A program made the translations under genes and the position numbers. A stretch of DNA of 13,133 nucleotides from DATKIY01 sp035543875 (GTDB lineage: Bacteria; Actinomycetota; Actinomycetes; JAHEKZ01): the NCBI GenBank assembly GCA_035543875.1, contig DATKIY010000239.1:1-13133 (forward strand), in the 5' to 3' direction. Positions within the stretch are counted from its first letter, which is position 1. Each line of letters starts with the position of its first letter. Below, in pieces: positions 6,997 through 13,133 of this stretch. The notes under the pieces were generated by a model, which was given only the letters and a program-made list of their open reading frames with translations, made no database searches and was not told the DNA's origin.

Positions 6997-7004
6997 TTGT
7001 CCTG

Positions 7005-8363
7005 ATGGCTCGTAGAACACATGCCACGAGATCCATGCGCTTTGCTGCGCTTGCGACATGCGTTGGGTTGTTAATACTCGCCGGGACGTCAACCGCGGCC
7101 GCGGCGCCAGGTGACATCAATTGGACTCACTACTTCAGCGGCCAAATCTGGGCCGATCCACACGAGGTGTTGATCGCCTCAAACGGTCGCGTATTCGTGA
7201 CTGGAACTGAGGATGCAAGGACGTACAACAACAGCGACTACGTGACTCAGTCGTACAGCCCCACCGGTGATCTAATCTGGCACCAGCACTTCGCCGGTGC
7301 ATATGACCACAACGGTGCCTACGACACGGACGTCGAAGGTGACATGGCTTTCGGTCCAAACCAGCACCGTCTGTACGTCACCGGAAGTAGCGAGGGCAAG
7401 AACACCGGCTTCGACTGGGCCACCGTGGCATATCGCGCAGACGGCACACAGCTCTGGGCACGTCGATATGACGGACCGGTCAGTCACGCAGACTGGGCAA
7501 ACTCAGTGGCGGCGAGCGCAACAACTGGCCGGGTCTTTGTCACAGGACTATCGCGAGGCAAACACACCAACGGCGACACGACAACGGTCGCCTACTCAGC
7601 AAGCGGTGATCGTTTGTGGGTCCGACGTCCTGAGGGGGTCACCGGAAGTCGCGACACAGGTACCCATCTGCTCGTTGCCCCAACTGGACGCCGTCTGTAC
7701 GTCATCGCCTCGTGCCACAGCGCAAACCTCGATGCCAACATCTGCATCATCGCGTACCGCGGAAATGGTTCCAGGATCTGGAACCGCAGCTACGGCGGAC
7801 CCTCAGGCGGCGATGACTGGGCATCGGCAGCTGTCCTCGGAGCGAACGGCAGACGCCTCTACCTTGCGGGCAGTAGCGAAAATGACTATCTGACAATGGC
7901 ATACCGGCGAGACGGAACCCAGTTGTGGACGCGCAGCTACGATGGCGCTGTTGGTGGAAACGACAAAGCCTCGGATGCCGCCCTTTCCCCCGACGGTCAG
8001 ACGCTGTTCGTCACCGGCGCCAGCGAGGGACCAAGTGACAGCGACGTGGCGACCATCGCGTATGCGACGGACGGTACAAAACTTTGGGTGACACGGTACG
8101 ACAGCTCCCAGGCAGACGCCCAAGGCAATATTGCAGTTAACCCCGACGGTACCGAGATCTACGTGTCCACCGGCCATAGCACGATGACCGTGATCGCTTA
8201 CAGTTCCAGCGGCGTTCAGGCATGGCTAAGGCATGAAACAGGCTGGCCCGAGGCGCAGTCCCGAGACGTCGCGGTCAGCCCGGATGGCAGCTTCGTGGTC
8301 AATCTCGGACAGGTCAGCGACATCTACACCGACGCGGAGGTTATCGCCTACTCCGCCGAATGA
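7005..8363 (+). CDS. Secreted beta-propeller protein, probably eight-bladed
   Basis: A 452-residue exported protein. The N-terminus is a classic Sec signal peptide: basic start (RRTHATRSMR), hydrophobic core (FAALATCVGLLILAG) and cleavage after an Ala run, near residue 34. The rest consists of repeats of roughly 45-60 residues. Each has a 'VFVTG/LYVTG' strand and a signature of the form AY-x(2)-DG-x(2)-LW (for example WATVAYRADGTQLW, YLTMAYRRDGTQLW, VATIAYATDGTKLW). Seven complete signatures are visible. The C-terminus ends in an incomplete one (AEVIAYSAE), and the mature N-terminus starts with the missing strand (GDINW). That pattern implies circular velcro closure of an eight-bladed propeller of the SBBP/PQQ-like kind. 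No catalytic or cofactor motif is evident and no cell-wall anchor is seen at the C-terminus, so it is probably released as a binding or scaffold protein. Start chosen from the RBS and signal peptide. It is convergent with the DUF4242 gene. Confidence 0.88.
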   Translation: MARRTHATRSMRFAALATCVGLLILAGTSTAAAAPGDINWTHYFSGQIWADPHEVLIASNGRVFVTGTEDARTYNNSDYVTQSYSPTGDLIWHQHFAGAYDHNGAYDTDVEGDMAFGPNQHRLYVTGSSEGKNTGFDWATVAYRADGTQLWARRYDGPVSHADWANSVAASATTGRVFVTGLSRGKHTNGDTTTVAYSASGDRLWVRRPEGVTGSRDTGTHLLVAPTGRRLYVIASCHSANLDANICIIAYRGNGSRIWNRSYGGPSGGDDWASAAVLGANGRRLYLAGSSENDYLTMAYRRDGTQLWTRSYDGAVGGNDKASDAALSPDGQTLFVTGASEGPSDSDVATIAYATDGTKLWVTRYDSSQADAQGNIAVNPDGTEIYVSTGHSTMTVIAYSSSGVQAWLRHETGWPEAQSRDVAVSPDGSFVVNLGQVSDIYTDAEVIAYSAE

Positions 8364-8438
8364 AGTCGCGCGAAAATACCCGGCGATATCTGGCGGTAGA
8401 CGGGACTAGCGCCCGCGACGAAAGCACCGGATAGAGCC

Positions 8439-8687
8439 CTATGCAGTCACCGTGATCTCGTGGATTTCATCAGCCGGATGCCCGGTGCGCTCATGAATCC
8501 TTTTCACAGCCTCTGCACTCGGCGCCTCACTCAGACAGAACACGTGTCCAGTTTTGGGATCGGCCCACGCGCGCTTGAAGTCAACGCCCTCTTCGCCCTG
8601 AATATCCAGGTCCGCCTGGTGGGCTTCAGCCAACGCCTCCTCGGTAACTCCAACCATGCTGGTATGCACGTCCATGAACTCAGGCAC
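8439..8687 (-). CDS. DUF4242 / SCO4226-like small nickel-binding-family protein
   Basis: An 82-residue protein matching the DUF4242 family (ferredoxin-like fold, dimeric). Its Streptomyces member SCO4226 was shown to bind nickel. Family features visible are the PEFMDVH start, GVTEEALAEAHQADLDIQ in the first helix, VDFKRAWADPKTGHVFCL (the central strand pair with W and C), EAPSAEAVKRIHERTGHPADEI, and a final beta strand. The start is GTG at 8685-8687, with GAGGAG seven bases upstream. An ATG at 8706-8708 is also in frame, but it would place that Shine-Dalgarno sequence inside the gene and add seven residues foreign to the family. The protein should be cytoplasmic. A metal or electrophile-stress role is possible; the function is not established. 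It is convergent with the propeller gene, 75 bp apart, with no obvious terminator between them. Confidence 0.85.
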   Translation of the reverse strand: MPEFMDVHTSMVGVTEEALAEAHQADLDIQGEEGVDFKRAWADPKTGHVFCLSEAPSAEAVKRIHERTGHPADEIHEITVTA

Positions 8688-8694
8688 TCGATCT

Positions 8695-8700
8695 CTCCTC
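8695..8700 (-). promoter_or_regulatory. Ribosome binding site that decides the DUF4242 start
   Basis: The minus strand reads GAGGAG here, seven bases before the GTG at 8685-8687. This ideal spacing favours GTG over the upstream in-frame ATG at 8708. Confidence 0.75.
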
Positions 8701-8993
8701 GCATCCAAAGCACCGACGGTCGACCGCCAGTGCCTGCGTTGATCCGGGGCCGACTAGTCCATGCCCCGTACTGGCTGACCAGACCCGAAGTGATTCCCGC
8801 AACCTAAACCCCTGCAACAACCGTGTCCACGCATTCGGGAAACTCGCTGCCCTGGTCGCGAATCCCGGGCTCAGACCGGAGGTGCTGCACGAATTTGCCG
8901 TTTTCGCCACGCAATGACGAACGCCAAACGTAACCTCAGCGTGCAGCCCTAGTCGCGACCCCCCGAGCGCGTCTGGGGCTGCTCAAACATGAG

Positions 8994-9027
8994 CGACCCC
9001 GCCGGGTATGTGGATCCAGCGGGGTCG
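8994..9027. terminator. GC-rich inverted repeat, possible bidirectional terminator
   Basis: CGACCCCGC (8994-9002) and GCGGGGTCG (9019-9027) pair perfectly over 9 bp with a 16-base loop. Allowing a two-base bulge, GAG and CTC outside the stem extend it to 12 bp. Neither side is followed by a strong T-run, so it may be a weak factor-independent terminator or an RNA structure. On the minus strand it lies about 115 bp past the end of the doubtful ORF at 9142-9396. Confidence 0.45.
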
Positions 9028-9141
9028 AGCTCGTCATTACCCCATCAATATCGGGTATCACGCCCACTGATCTGGTAGGGCCGATCGAGTGACGAAGTCA
9101 CGAAAAGCTCGATTGGAGCGCGCGCCGGCTTCGGTCGGATG

Positions 9142-9396
9142 CTATCGCTTGTCGAAGATGTACCCATGGGCGAACGGCCGGGGGGCCACGAACTTGACGA
9201 CGAAGGGTGCTGCACGGAGTGCGGCGGCCATGTCGGACACGTCAAACCCGTTCGGCGTGCGATTTTTCGTCGCGACCACACACCACAAGTAACCGGGCGA
9301 ACCAAATGTCTGAAACGACCGCCCAGCCCAACCGCCGCGCTGGTCTGCCCCCACGCCGATCGTGGACACGAATAGACGCGACTCAAGGTGGGTCAA
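9142..9396 (-). CDS. Doubtful small ORF, hypothetical protein
   Basis: An 84-residue frame opened by TTG at 9394-9396, with no convincing Shine-Dalgarno sequence before it. I do not recognise it. Points in favour: GC at third positions is about 75 percent by my count, similar to real genes here, and the sequence has protein-like hydrophobic patterning, for example PGYLWCVVATKN (about residues 34-45), DMAAALRAAPFVVKFVAP (about 55-72) and a C-terminal FAHGYIFDKR. Points against: the poor start, an overlapping plus-strand open frame of similar length, and a stop only 15 codons upstream of the TTG. It could be a genuine small cytoplasmic protein, or the surviving end of a decayed gene. Confidence 0.35.
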   Translation of the reverse strand: MTHLESRLFVSTIGVGADQRGGWAGRSFQTFGSPGYLWCVVATKNRTPNGFDVSDMAAALRAAPFVVKFVAPRPFAHGYIFDKR

Positions 9397-9477
9397 GCCG
9401 TGGCAGTCGTGGCTTCGGTAGGGGCCTCGGTTAATGGTTTATATGTGTGGGATGAATGCGCTCGGTAGGGTTCAGCG

Positions 9478-10350
9478 GTGCCCGCCGCGACACTTTCCAT
9501 CGGAAACGTCGAGATAACAGCGATCCTCGACGTTGACACGTCGATGCCGCTCGCCGAGGTATTCGATGGGAGCGGCGATCCCCCACCCGGAGGATTAGAG
9601 TCGCTCGCTGCTAGGTATCCGGACGAGTTCACCGGAGACGCGTGGCACTTCCGCGACCATTGCTTCCTTGTTCGCACGCCGACACACCTGGCTCTGATCG
9701 ACACGGGCATCGGCCCGATCGACTCGGCTTTCGGACGATGGCTCGGCGTTGGTGGGACGCTGCCGGATGAACTGGCCAAGCTCGGCGTGATGACGGAGGA
9801 CATTGACGACGTCATCCTCACCCACGTCCACTCAGACCACACAGGCTGGAACACGACACCGTCGTCGGGTGGACGGGTCCCCCGGTTCTCCAATGCCCGT
9901 TATCACCTCCATGAAGCCGACGTCGCGTGGATGAGGGGATTCGTCGACGAGGAGGAGGTCCGAGAGTTCGCCGAGGCCATCGCCCCTCTCGAGTCAGCGG
10001 GGCAGCTCGACACCTCCATCGAGGACCGCGAGTTGTCGCCGGGTCTGAACCTGCGACATGCGCCGGGTCACACCCCCGGGCACCGGTGCGTTCTCCTAGA
10101 CACCGGCGACGAGCGGGTGCTCTTCGCCGGAGACCTCTTGCACTTCACGTTCCAGTTGAACGACCCCGAGTTCCGTTCACCGGGCGACACTGATCCGGAT
10201 GAAGGGAGCCGCACACGGGCTGCGTGGCTCGACCGAGCGGAGTCAGAGGGGCTGACCCTCGCCACCGCGCACGTCCCGCCGTCCCCCATCGCACGTGTCG
10301 TCCGTGAAGGGGGACAGCGGCTGCTTCGACCTCGCTTGGCGGCGGGGTGA
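9478..10350 (+). CDS. Metallo-beta-lactamase-fold hydrolase
   Basis: A 290-residue protein with the complete metal-binding set of the MBL superfamily. HVHSDHTGW at 116-124 gives H116, H118, D120 and H121. H198 sits in HAPGHTPGH (194-202), D219 in FAGDLLH (216-222), and H265 in ATAHVP (262-267). This predicts a binuclear zinc or similar metal site that hydrolyses an ester, lactone or related bond. The layout, with no signal peptide and a large insert between D-T-G (75-77) and HVHSDH, is like the broad group that includes quorum-quenching lactonases; substrate cannot be told from sequence. It should be cytoplasmic. The start is GTG at 9478 with an AGGG seven bases upstream; the N-terminal strand (ATLSIGNVEITAILDVD) begins directly after it, as is typical. 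The next plus-strand gene starts 158 bp downstream, and whether they are co-transcribed is unclear. Confidence 0.92.
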   Translation: MPAATLSIGNVEITAILDVDTSMPLAEVFDGSGDPPPGGLESLAARYPDEFTGDAWHFRDHCFLVRTPTHLALIDTGIGPIDSAFGRWLGVGGTLPDELAKLGVMTEDIDDVILTHVHSDHTGWNTTPSSGGRVPRFSNARYHLHEADVAWMRGFVDEEEVREFAEAIAPLESAGQLDTSIEDRELSPGLNLRHAPGHTPGHRCVLLDTGDERVLFAGDLLHFTFQLNDPEFRSPGDTDPDEGSRTRAAWLDRAESEGLTLATAHVPPSPIARVVREGGQRLLRPRLAAG

Positions 10351-10508
10351 GCGAGATGTGCGTCACGAGGGGGCGGGTTATCCGAATATGCGGGCGGACC
10401 AGGTGCAGTTGACGGTCACATTGGCCGATAACCAAGCGTGCTGACTCCATTGCGATTCTTCGACGTGACAAGAAACCATCGCCATTCACTTCTGGGCGGA
10501 GCAGAACG

Positions 10509-10910
10509 GTGACTCAAGTCGGAAAGCACAGACGCGAACTCACCCAACCGGACCGAGGGCCAGAACCGCAGGAACCGCCTGACCGTTCGGGCCAGAGCCA
10601 GAAGCGAGCGTTGCGCCTCCTGACGTTGGCCGGCCTGATGTGGCTAGGTGTCTTTATCTCCCTCGCCATCTTGATCGCACTTTGGATCCTTGTTCCTGAG
10701 GAGAGCACCGAATGGCACCAAGTGCGTTCTTACCTCGGCGCGACGCTCTATGCCCTGTTTACGTCGGCCATGCTCACCTCGCTGATAAGCGTCGCGTGGC
10801 TCGGCAGCGTCCTTGTCCGAAGGTACGTCACCGGACCGCTAGACGAACGGCAGAAGGAGCAACGAGCGGCGCGACGTCAGAATCCGCCCGCCATCGAATC
10901 GATTCGTTAG
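10509..10910 (+). CDS. Two-helix membrane protein, hypothetical
   Basis: A 133-residue protein not assigned to a family. A polar, basic and proline-rich N-terminus (1-33) precedes two hydrophobic segments, about 36-62 (LLTLAGLMWLGVFISLAILIA) and 79-103 (LYALFTSAMLTSLISVAWLGSVLV). A short polar loop (EESTEWHQVRSY) separates them. The C-terminal tail is highly charged and basic (RRYVTGPLDERQKEQRAARR). By the positive-inside rule both termini should be cytoplasmic, with the short loop outside. The start is GTG at 10509, with a GGAG about eight bases before it. The gene runs towards the ABC permease gene and their stop codons are only 27 bp apart. No catalytic motif is visible. Confidence 0.72.
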   Translation: MTQVGKHRRELTQPDRGPEPQEPPDRSGQSQKRALRLLTLAGLMWLGVFISLAILIALWILVPEESTEWHQVRSYLGATLYALFTSAMLTSLISVAWLGSVLVRRYVTGPLDERQKEQRAARRQNPPAIESIR

Positions 10911-10937
10911 CCTGAGGCAGTTCCGTCCCATGCAGCG

Positions 10938-11831
10938 TTAGATGGAACGCCGCCTGAAGGACGTCAAGCACAACGTCAACACGATGACGATCCAGACCAC
11001 GACCCACGCGAGGTAAGCGGCGCTCAAACTGCTCGCACTCACAAACGGGAAGCCCTCCGACCTTCCGCCCAACTGGAGAAGTGCCCTGGGGTCCTGAATG
11101 GCGTGCATGGCACCACGCCACAATCCGTCAGTGGGAAGCAACATCGCCGATACCGTGCCGATGCGGGCCACACCTTCATTGTCAAGGGCAGCCCCGATGC
11201 CTCCGACGACGCCCGCGACCCATGTTGCTCCGAACAGTCCCACCGTGGTAATCCCGGACGCGAGCGGCGAGATAAGACTGGACAACAGCAACGCCAAGGT
11301 GAGCAAAACGATGGTCTCCAGCGCCAAGAGTGCCAACGCCAGGATCGGACTCGGTGGCCAATAGCTCACCGTTACACGCACGACCAGCATCTGCGCCAGC
11401 CCTGCAATGCAGATGTAAACCGAACCGAAGACGACCAAACCGAGCCACTTGCCAAGAAGCACGGACGATCGGTGCACCGGACGTGCCACCATCGAAAGCG
11501 ACACCCCAGACTCGAGCTCTCCACCCAAGGTAGGGCCAGCGAGGAACGCCGTCCCCAACGCGACGACCATGCTCATCCCGAACATCACGAGGTTGAGCAA
11601 CTCCGACGCGAGCAAGCGTGATTCACCGCTCGTCAGGCGGCCCATGGAGGTGTCCATGCCCGGTAACTGCGAGAAGCCCCAGGCGCTCAGCGCCAGCAGC
11701 AGAGTGGACAGCACCAGGAGAGCCCAAATCACCCGCTTGCGCGTGGCCTCGCGGAGCGTCAGTTCTGCGATCGTAAGAATGGTTCGCACCGTGGCTACCG
11801 TCGCCGAAGGTCGGGTCGTCATGGTTGTCAT
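10938..11831 (-). CDS. ABC-2 type transporter permease
   Basis: A 297-residue polytopic membrane protein with six predicted helices (about 34-56, 78-102, 125-150, 160-186, 192-215 and 271-291). It has the N-terminal amphipathic stretch TLREATRKRVIWALL and the cytoplasmic segment GPTLGGELESGVSLSMVARPVHRSSVLLGKW typical of ABC-2 exporters (the segment that contacts the ATPase). The C-terminus ends in a basic SFRRRSI. With the ATPase encoded directly upstream it should form a homodimeric or heterodimeric exporter; substrates of this group include lipids, antibiotics and polymers, and cannot be predicted here. Its ATG at 11829-11831 overlaps the stop codon of the ATPase gene by four bases (ATGA), so the two are translationally coupled. 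A second ATG three codons later is possible. Confidence 0.92.
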   Translation of the reverse strand: MTTMTTRPSATVATVRTILTIAELTLREATRKRVIWALLVLSTLLLALSAWGFSQLPGMDTSMGRLTSGESRLLASELLNLVMFGMSMVVALGTAFLAGPTLGGELESGVSLSMVARPVHRSSVLLGKWLGLVVFGSVYICIAGLAQMLVVRVTVSYWPPSPILALALLALETIVLLTLALLLSSLISPLASGITTVGLFGATWVAGVVGGIGAALDNEGVARIGTVSAMLLPTDGLWRGAMHAIQDPRALLQLGGRSEGFPFVSASSLSAAYLAWVVVWIVIVLTLCLTSFRRRSI

Positions 11832-12865
11832 GACGCCTCGTCCGTGGACGTGTCTGAATCGGCTCCGGCGCGAAGGATGCCCAGAAGGCGATCTTCAAGG
11901 CTGATCCTGCTGCGTTCGACACCATAAACATGCACACCAAGTTGGACGAGGTCAGTAACGAGGCGACTGACCTCTGCGTCCGCACTATCGAAGTTGTCCG
12001 CTCCGGCTCGGCCATCAACTGACGTGTCGGGCATCGCGACCGTGTACTTGTCCTGTTCTCGCTCGACCAGACCCAATGTCCGTAGCCGCTCATGCGCCGG
12101 TTCCGTCACGTTGTCGAGCCGCAGTGTCACCTTGCGTTGGCCGAGTAGCTCGGCCAACGTGCCGCTGGCGACCACTCGTCCGTGGTCGAGAATCACCACC
12201 CGATCGCAGACTCGCTCAACCTCGCCAATCAGGTGCGAGTTGAGGAGCACGGCAACGCCACGCTCCCGAAGTTTGAGGACGAGATCGCGGACCTCGACTC
12301 GACCCAACGGGTCCAGCGCGCTCGTAGGTTCATCGAGCACGATGAGGGCTGGTTCTCCGACCAATGCCACAGCAAGGCCCAGGCGTTGCTGCATCCCCTT
12401 GGAGAAGTCACCAACCCGGTCGACTGCGCGATCATGCAGCCCGACCATGCTCAACAACTTGAGACGGTCATCGGCAGACTGCTTCGTGTGCGCGAGTCGT
12501 CCATGGAGTTTGAGCACCTCGTCGGCGTTGAGCCAGGGTTGGTAGCGGAACAGTTCCGGTAGATACCCAACCCTCAGCCGCGACAGTGGATCAGTTCCGG
12601 GTTGTCCCAAGAGCATGACTTCACCTGCGTCCGGACGAACCAGACCCAGCATCATCTTGATTAACGTGGTTTTGCCTGCACCGTTTGCCCCGAGCAACCC
12701 GACAACCTCACCGCGGCGCACGTCCAGGGAGACGGCACGCACTGCCTCCCTACGCCCGAAGCGCTTCGTCAGGCCACTGCACCAGACCGCCAGAGATGCT
12801 GGTGAATCGGACACGTCCGGCACAGCGGGTGCAGCAACCCCTCCTGCGGAGTTATCCCAATCCAT
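11828..12865 (-). CDS. ABC transporter ATP-binding protein (CcmA-like, ABC-2 export type)
   Basis: A 345-residue ABC ATPase counted from ATG 12865. Motifs in order are Walker A GANGAGKTT (59-67), YLPE at 101-104 in the Q-loop region, the signature SKGMQQR (155-161), Walker B LIVLDEP (174-180) with catalytic E179, the D-loop SALD (182-185), and the switch H211. About 100 extra residues after the nucleotide-binding domain are typical of exporter ATPases of this class. The position that carries Gln in most ABC proteins falls within the 'YLPE' run, a variation I recall as common in this subfamily. ATG 12865 sits 14 bp inside the upstream gene; an AGGAGGT (12880-12886) lies 14 bases before it, longer than usual. 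The open frame reaches further upstream to 12907, but those residues overlap the upstream gene and look non-native. It forms an operon with the permease. Confidence 0.93.
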   Translation of the reverse strand: MDWDNSAGGVAAPAVPDVSDSPASLAVWCSGLTKRFGRREAVRAVSLDVRRGEVVGLLGANGAGKTTLIKMMLGLVRPDAGEVMLLGQPGTDPLSRLRVGYLPELFRYQPWLNADEVLKLHGRLAHTKQSADDRLKLLSMVGLHDRAVDRVGDFSKGMQQRLGLAVALVGEPALIVLDEPTSALDPLGRVEVRDLVLKLRERGVAVLLNSHLIGEVERVCDRVVILDHGRVVASGTLAELLGQRKVTLRLDNVTEPAHERLRTLGLVEREQDKYTVAMPDTSVDGRAGADNFDSADAEVSRLVTDLVQLGVHVYGVERSRISLEDRLLGILRAGADSDTSTDEAS

Positions 12866-13133
12866 CTGCCACCGACAAGACCTCCTGCGCATCCAGCGGG
12901 CCAGCAACGATTGTCACCACGCCACCGTCCAACCACACCACACCAGCAACACTTTGGTCGCGAGAGGTGAGAATCGTGGCGGGGGTGCCAGACACGTCGA
13001 CGCTCGTAGTCGTGAACTCGTCACTCGGAACAGGCAGCGGCAGCGTCGTTCCATCGCCTGTTGCCGCCCGCAATTCCGCGGCGACGTCAGCCGGCAGGCC
13101 GGGCAGTGAGAGCAACGCATCTCTAAGCGGCGC
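12852..13133 (-). CDS. C-terminal part of an unknown protein upstream of the ABC operon (5' end beyond the right edge)
   Basis: The frame is open from the right edge to a TAA at 12852-12854, giving 93 visible residues; the real start lies outside the window. An apparent TTG start at 13115 is only an internal leucine codon. The sequence alternates short beta strands (TTTSVDVSGTPATILT, AGVVWLDGGVVTIVAGPL) and ends in a small helix (DAQEVLSVADGL). This C-terminal pattern resembles small beta-rich domains seen in actinobacterial membrane-bound regulatory or anti-sigma-like proteins (DUF4367-like); I cannot confirm this from a fragment. Its 3' end overlaps the ATPase gene by 14 bp, so it is the first visible gene of the export operon and probably regulates or assists the transporter. 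Confidence 0.75.
   Translation of the reverse strand, partial: APLRDALLSLPGLPADVAAELRAATGDGTTLPLPVPSDEFTTTSVDVSGTPATILTSRDQSVAGVVWLDGGVVTIVAGPLDAQEVLSVADGLG

Larger units (their letters stand above)
6748..7004. promoter_or_regulatory. Divergent intergenic region between the small membrane protein and the propeller gene
   Basis: This 257-bp region must hold promoters for both directions. On the minus strand TTGTTG and TAGCTA are separated by 18 bases near 6769-6798, a possible but weak sigma-70-type pair for the small membrane protein operon. On the plus strand I see no convincing -35/-10 pair. A perfect dyad lies at 6869-6890. No coding frame here has convincing protein character. Confidence 0.4.
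8688..9477. other. Long stretch without a confident gene
   Basis: About 790 bp between the DUF4242 gene and the MBL-fold gene. It holds the DUF4242 ribosome binding site (8695-8700), a weak inverted repeat GCAGCCC/GGGCTGC (8943-8949 and 8976-8982), a stronger GC-rich inverted repeat (8994-9027), and one weak minus-strand ORF (9142-9396). The other open frames here have poor protein character. I found no tRNA-like T-arm, no transposase fragment and no terminal repeats. The last 60 bp should carry the promoter of the MBL-fold gene; an AT-rich patch (about 9431-9445) is the only candidate -10 area. Confidence 0.5.

Noticed and set aside
6276..7004. N-terminal extension of the propeller reading frame back to 6276
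   Set aside because: It overlaps the GerW-like and small membrane protein genes on the other strand, lacks protein character, and a good ribosome binding site plus signal peptide begin at 7005.
6744..7022. A 92-codon minus-strand frame in the divergent intergenic region
   Set aside because: Low-complexity, Cys/Arg/Ser-rich translation typical of non-coding GC-rich DNA, and it overlaps the propeller signal peptide.
8680..8937. Minus-strand open frames upstream of the DUF4242 gene, including a 40-codon stretch with protein-like residues
   Set aside because: No usable start with a ribosome binding site, no recognisable family, and too short to support.
11103..11621. A 172-codon plus-strand frame
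   Set aside because: It is antisense to the ABC permease; the translation is dominated by Arg, His and Gln and has no domain.

Overview
The window looks like chromosomal DNA of a high-GC Gram-positive bacterium of the Actinomycetota. Codon third positions are mostly G or C, GTG starts are frequent, and the gene families (actinobacterial hemerythrin-like protein, GerW/YtfJ-like protein, DUF4242 protein, ABC-2 exporter, class III cyclase fused to an AAA/STAND ATPase) fit that phylum. Thermoleophilia or a related deep lineage is my guess; no rRNA or other decisive marker is present.

Left part (1-6747) is a run of same-strand (minus) genes. In transcription order they are: a 61-aa membrane protein, a GerW/YtfJ-like membrane protein, a very large multidomain signalling protein, a membrane-anchored exported protein of unknown family, a hemerythrin-like protein with a strong ribosome binding site, and a polytopic membrane protein cut by the left edge. 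The large protein (2345-5989, about 1214 aa) is the centrepiece. It has an N-terminal class III nucleotide cyclase domain, an AAA/STAND ATPase module, a helical-repeat segment, and a complete extracellular-solute-binding-protein family 5 (peptide/nickel type) domain at its C-terminus. There is no signal peptide, so a normally periplasmic or extracellular ligand-binding fold appears to serve as a cytoplasmic sensor in a cyclase protein.

Middle part (6748-10910): a 257-bp divergent intergenic region with a perfect 7-bp dyad leads to a secreted beta-propeller protein (plus) whose eight repeats appear to close circularly. A convergent DUF4242 protein (minus) follows. The stretch 8688-9477 has no confident gene; it holds one weak minus-strand ORF and a strong GC-rich inverted repeat. 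Then come a metallo-beta-lactamase-fold hydrolase (plus) and a two-helix membrane protein (plus).

Right part (10938-13133, minus) is an ABC-2 export operon with overlapping genes: the C-terminal end of an exported or membrane-associated protein of unknown family running in from the right edge, an ABC ATPase, and a six-helix permease. The 14-bp and 4-bp overlaps suggest translational coupling. No tRNA, rRNA, CRISPR array, insertion sequence, integrase or phage gene was seen.
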